This document shows positions 63,150 through 64,000 of a stretch of DNA of 64,000 nt, piece after piece. This DNA comes from Orthonyx spaldingii. Its lineage: Eukaryota; Chordata; Aves; Passeriformes; Orthonychidae. The stretch spans positions 1,145,824 through 1,209,823 of the forward strand of contig VZTJ01003855.1 in assembly GCA_013397795.1 (NCBI GenBank). Direction: 5' to 3'. The number at the start of each line of letters is the position of its first letter. Within the stretch, counting starts at the first letter, position 1. The position numbers and the translations under genes are program-made. The notes beneath the pieces are model-generated. The model worked only from the letters and a program-made list of their open reading frames with translations, was not told the DNA's origin and did no database searches.

Positions 63150-63640
63150 GTCTGTGTCCCATGTCTGTGTCCCGCATCCAAGACCAAGTCTGTGTCCCAG
63201 GTCTGTGTCCTGCATCCGAGGCCAGGTCTGTGTCCCAGGTCTGTGTCCCAGGTCTGTGTCCCATGTCTGAGGCCAGGTCTGTGTCCCAGGTCTGTGTCCC
63301 ATGTCCAAGGCTGGGTCTGTGTCCCAGGTCTGTGTCCCACATCCAGGGCCAGGTCTGTGTCCCATGTCCTGGCCAGGTCGGTGTCCCACGTCTAAGGCCG
63401 GGTCTGTGTCCCAGGTCTATGTCCCATGTCTGTGTCCCAGGTCTGTGTCCCGTGGCCTGGCCAGGTCTGTGTCCCATGTCCAAGGCTGGGTCTGTGTCCC
63501 AGGTCTGTGTCCCCTGTCCTGGGCCAGGTCTGTGTCCCGTGTCCTGGCCAGGTCCATGTCCCATGTCCAAGGCTGGGTCTGTGTCCCAGGTCTGTGTCCC
63601 GTGGCCTGGCCAGGTCCATGTCCCATGTCCTGCTGTCCGG
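63150..63640. repeat. Composite 13/25-bp GC-rich minisatellite
   Basis: The word tctgtgtccc, or a one- to two-base variant, occurs 25 times between 63151 and 63624. Start-to-start spacings are only 13 or 24-25 bases, mostly alternating (63151, 63164, 63189, 63202, 63227, 63240, 63253, 63278, 63291, 63316 and so on), giving a 38-base higher-order unit. The short unit is tctgtgtcccagg; the long unit adds catgtccaaggctggg or cgtggcctggccagg. The array lacks stops in every frame. Overlapping frames such as 63052-63699 minus (215 codons, GHRPGTQTW-type repeats) and 63083-63667 plus (194 codons) are therefore artefacts. Confidence 0.97.
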
Positions 63641-64000
63641 CCAGGCTCGGGCTCCTCACAAAGCTGAAGCAGCAGCTGCAGTCCCCACCCTGGGGACAAT
63701 GATCAGACAGGAGCTGTTCTCTGGCACTGGCAGCTCCTCACCAGCCCCAGAACGCTTTACAAAAACCTTGTGTTCTGATATGAATGTCCATTTAATAATG
63801 GCCAGTTCTGAATCAATTGGATCCATGAAAAATGGGGGCTTTTCTATGGCAGACTTCTCAACACCTCTTTAATTTCAATTCCAGAGAGTCAATCTTCAGT
63901 CTTCCACAGTGGTCAGGGCACTAAAGCACTGCATAATTCACAGGCCTCCTTTTGATAGACAGGACAGATTATTAACTTTCTTTTTTTCCCTAATTTTTCA
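63641..64000. other. Non-coding tail of the window
   Basis: Unique-looking sequence after the minisatellite. The frame running to 63872 plus only carries over from the array. Nothing recognisable. Confidence 0.6.

Noticed and set aside
63150..63640. CRISPR-like regular repeats
   Set aside because: Units are directly tandem with no unique spacers, and the genome is vertebrate.
63052..63699. 215-codon minus frame and several plus frames with repetitive peptides
   Set aside because: They are a by-product of the minisatellite, which lacks stops in all frames. Several frames on both strands are open together.

Overview
This window looks like non-coding nuclear DNA from a bird, plausibly a songbird. 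The case rests on its repeats. Five 3'-end fragments match the avian CR1 retrotransposon tail ("aggtcccttccaacc ... attctatga" style endings, on both strands). One fragment resembles the tRNA-Ile-derived SINE family known from finches. There are no mammalian Alu, L1 or MIR blocks. Base composition is AT-rich with short GC-rich islands, and open frames are short and scattered on both strands. No bacterial features (operons, Shine-Dalgarno sites) or organelle features are present. Two runs of N (50 and 16 bases) show it is a draft vertebrate assembly.

Layout. 1-4.8 kb: AT-rich sequence with an inverted repeat carrying hypoxia-type ACGTG cores and a TATA-like box near 0.63-0.70 kb, then a 31-bp minisatellite at 1.5 kb. 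4.8-5.5 kb: a CR1 fragment, an assembly gap, a poly-A tract and a tRNA-Ile-like SINE remnant. 5.5-13 kb: featureless intron or intergenic DNA. 13.0-13.5 kb: the most CpG-island-like patch in the window. 13.5-20.2 kb: AT-rich DNA with a suspicious duplicated gap at 16.7 kb. 20.25-21.06 kb: a GC-rich patch. 21.85 kb: a small possible terminal exon behind a strong splice acceptor. 21.9-37 kb: mostly featureless, with a minus-strand CR1 at 33.4 kb. 37-41 kb: two weak exon-like segments on the minus strand and a plus-strand CR1 at 38.4 kb. 42.7 kb: a 20-bp minisatellite. 43.07 kb: an inverted repeat with homeodomain and octamer-like cores. 45.5-45.85 kb: a CpG-rich patch. 51.2-51.65 kb: a patch with many CpGs at modest GC, holding the best exon-like interval (51462-51635). 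54-56 kb: an unusually long minus-strand open frame in AT-rich DNA, then a CR1. 61.3 kb: a CR1. 63.15-63.63 kb: a composite 13/25-bp minisatellite that is open in all frames.

I recognise no protein-coding gene, RNA gene or complete mobile element, and I do not see a defensible new 'system'. The window is best read as an intron or a gene desert. The items worth testing are four exon-like intervals, a few CpG-rich or inverted-repeat regulatory candidates, the minisatellites, and two likely assembly artefacts. All exon and regulatory calls are weak and were made by eye, without conservation or expression data.
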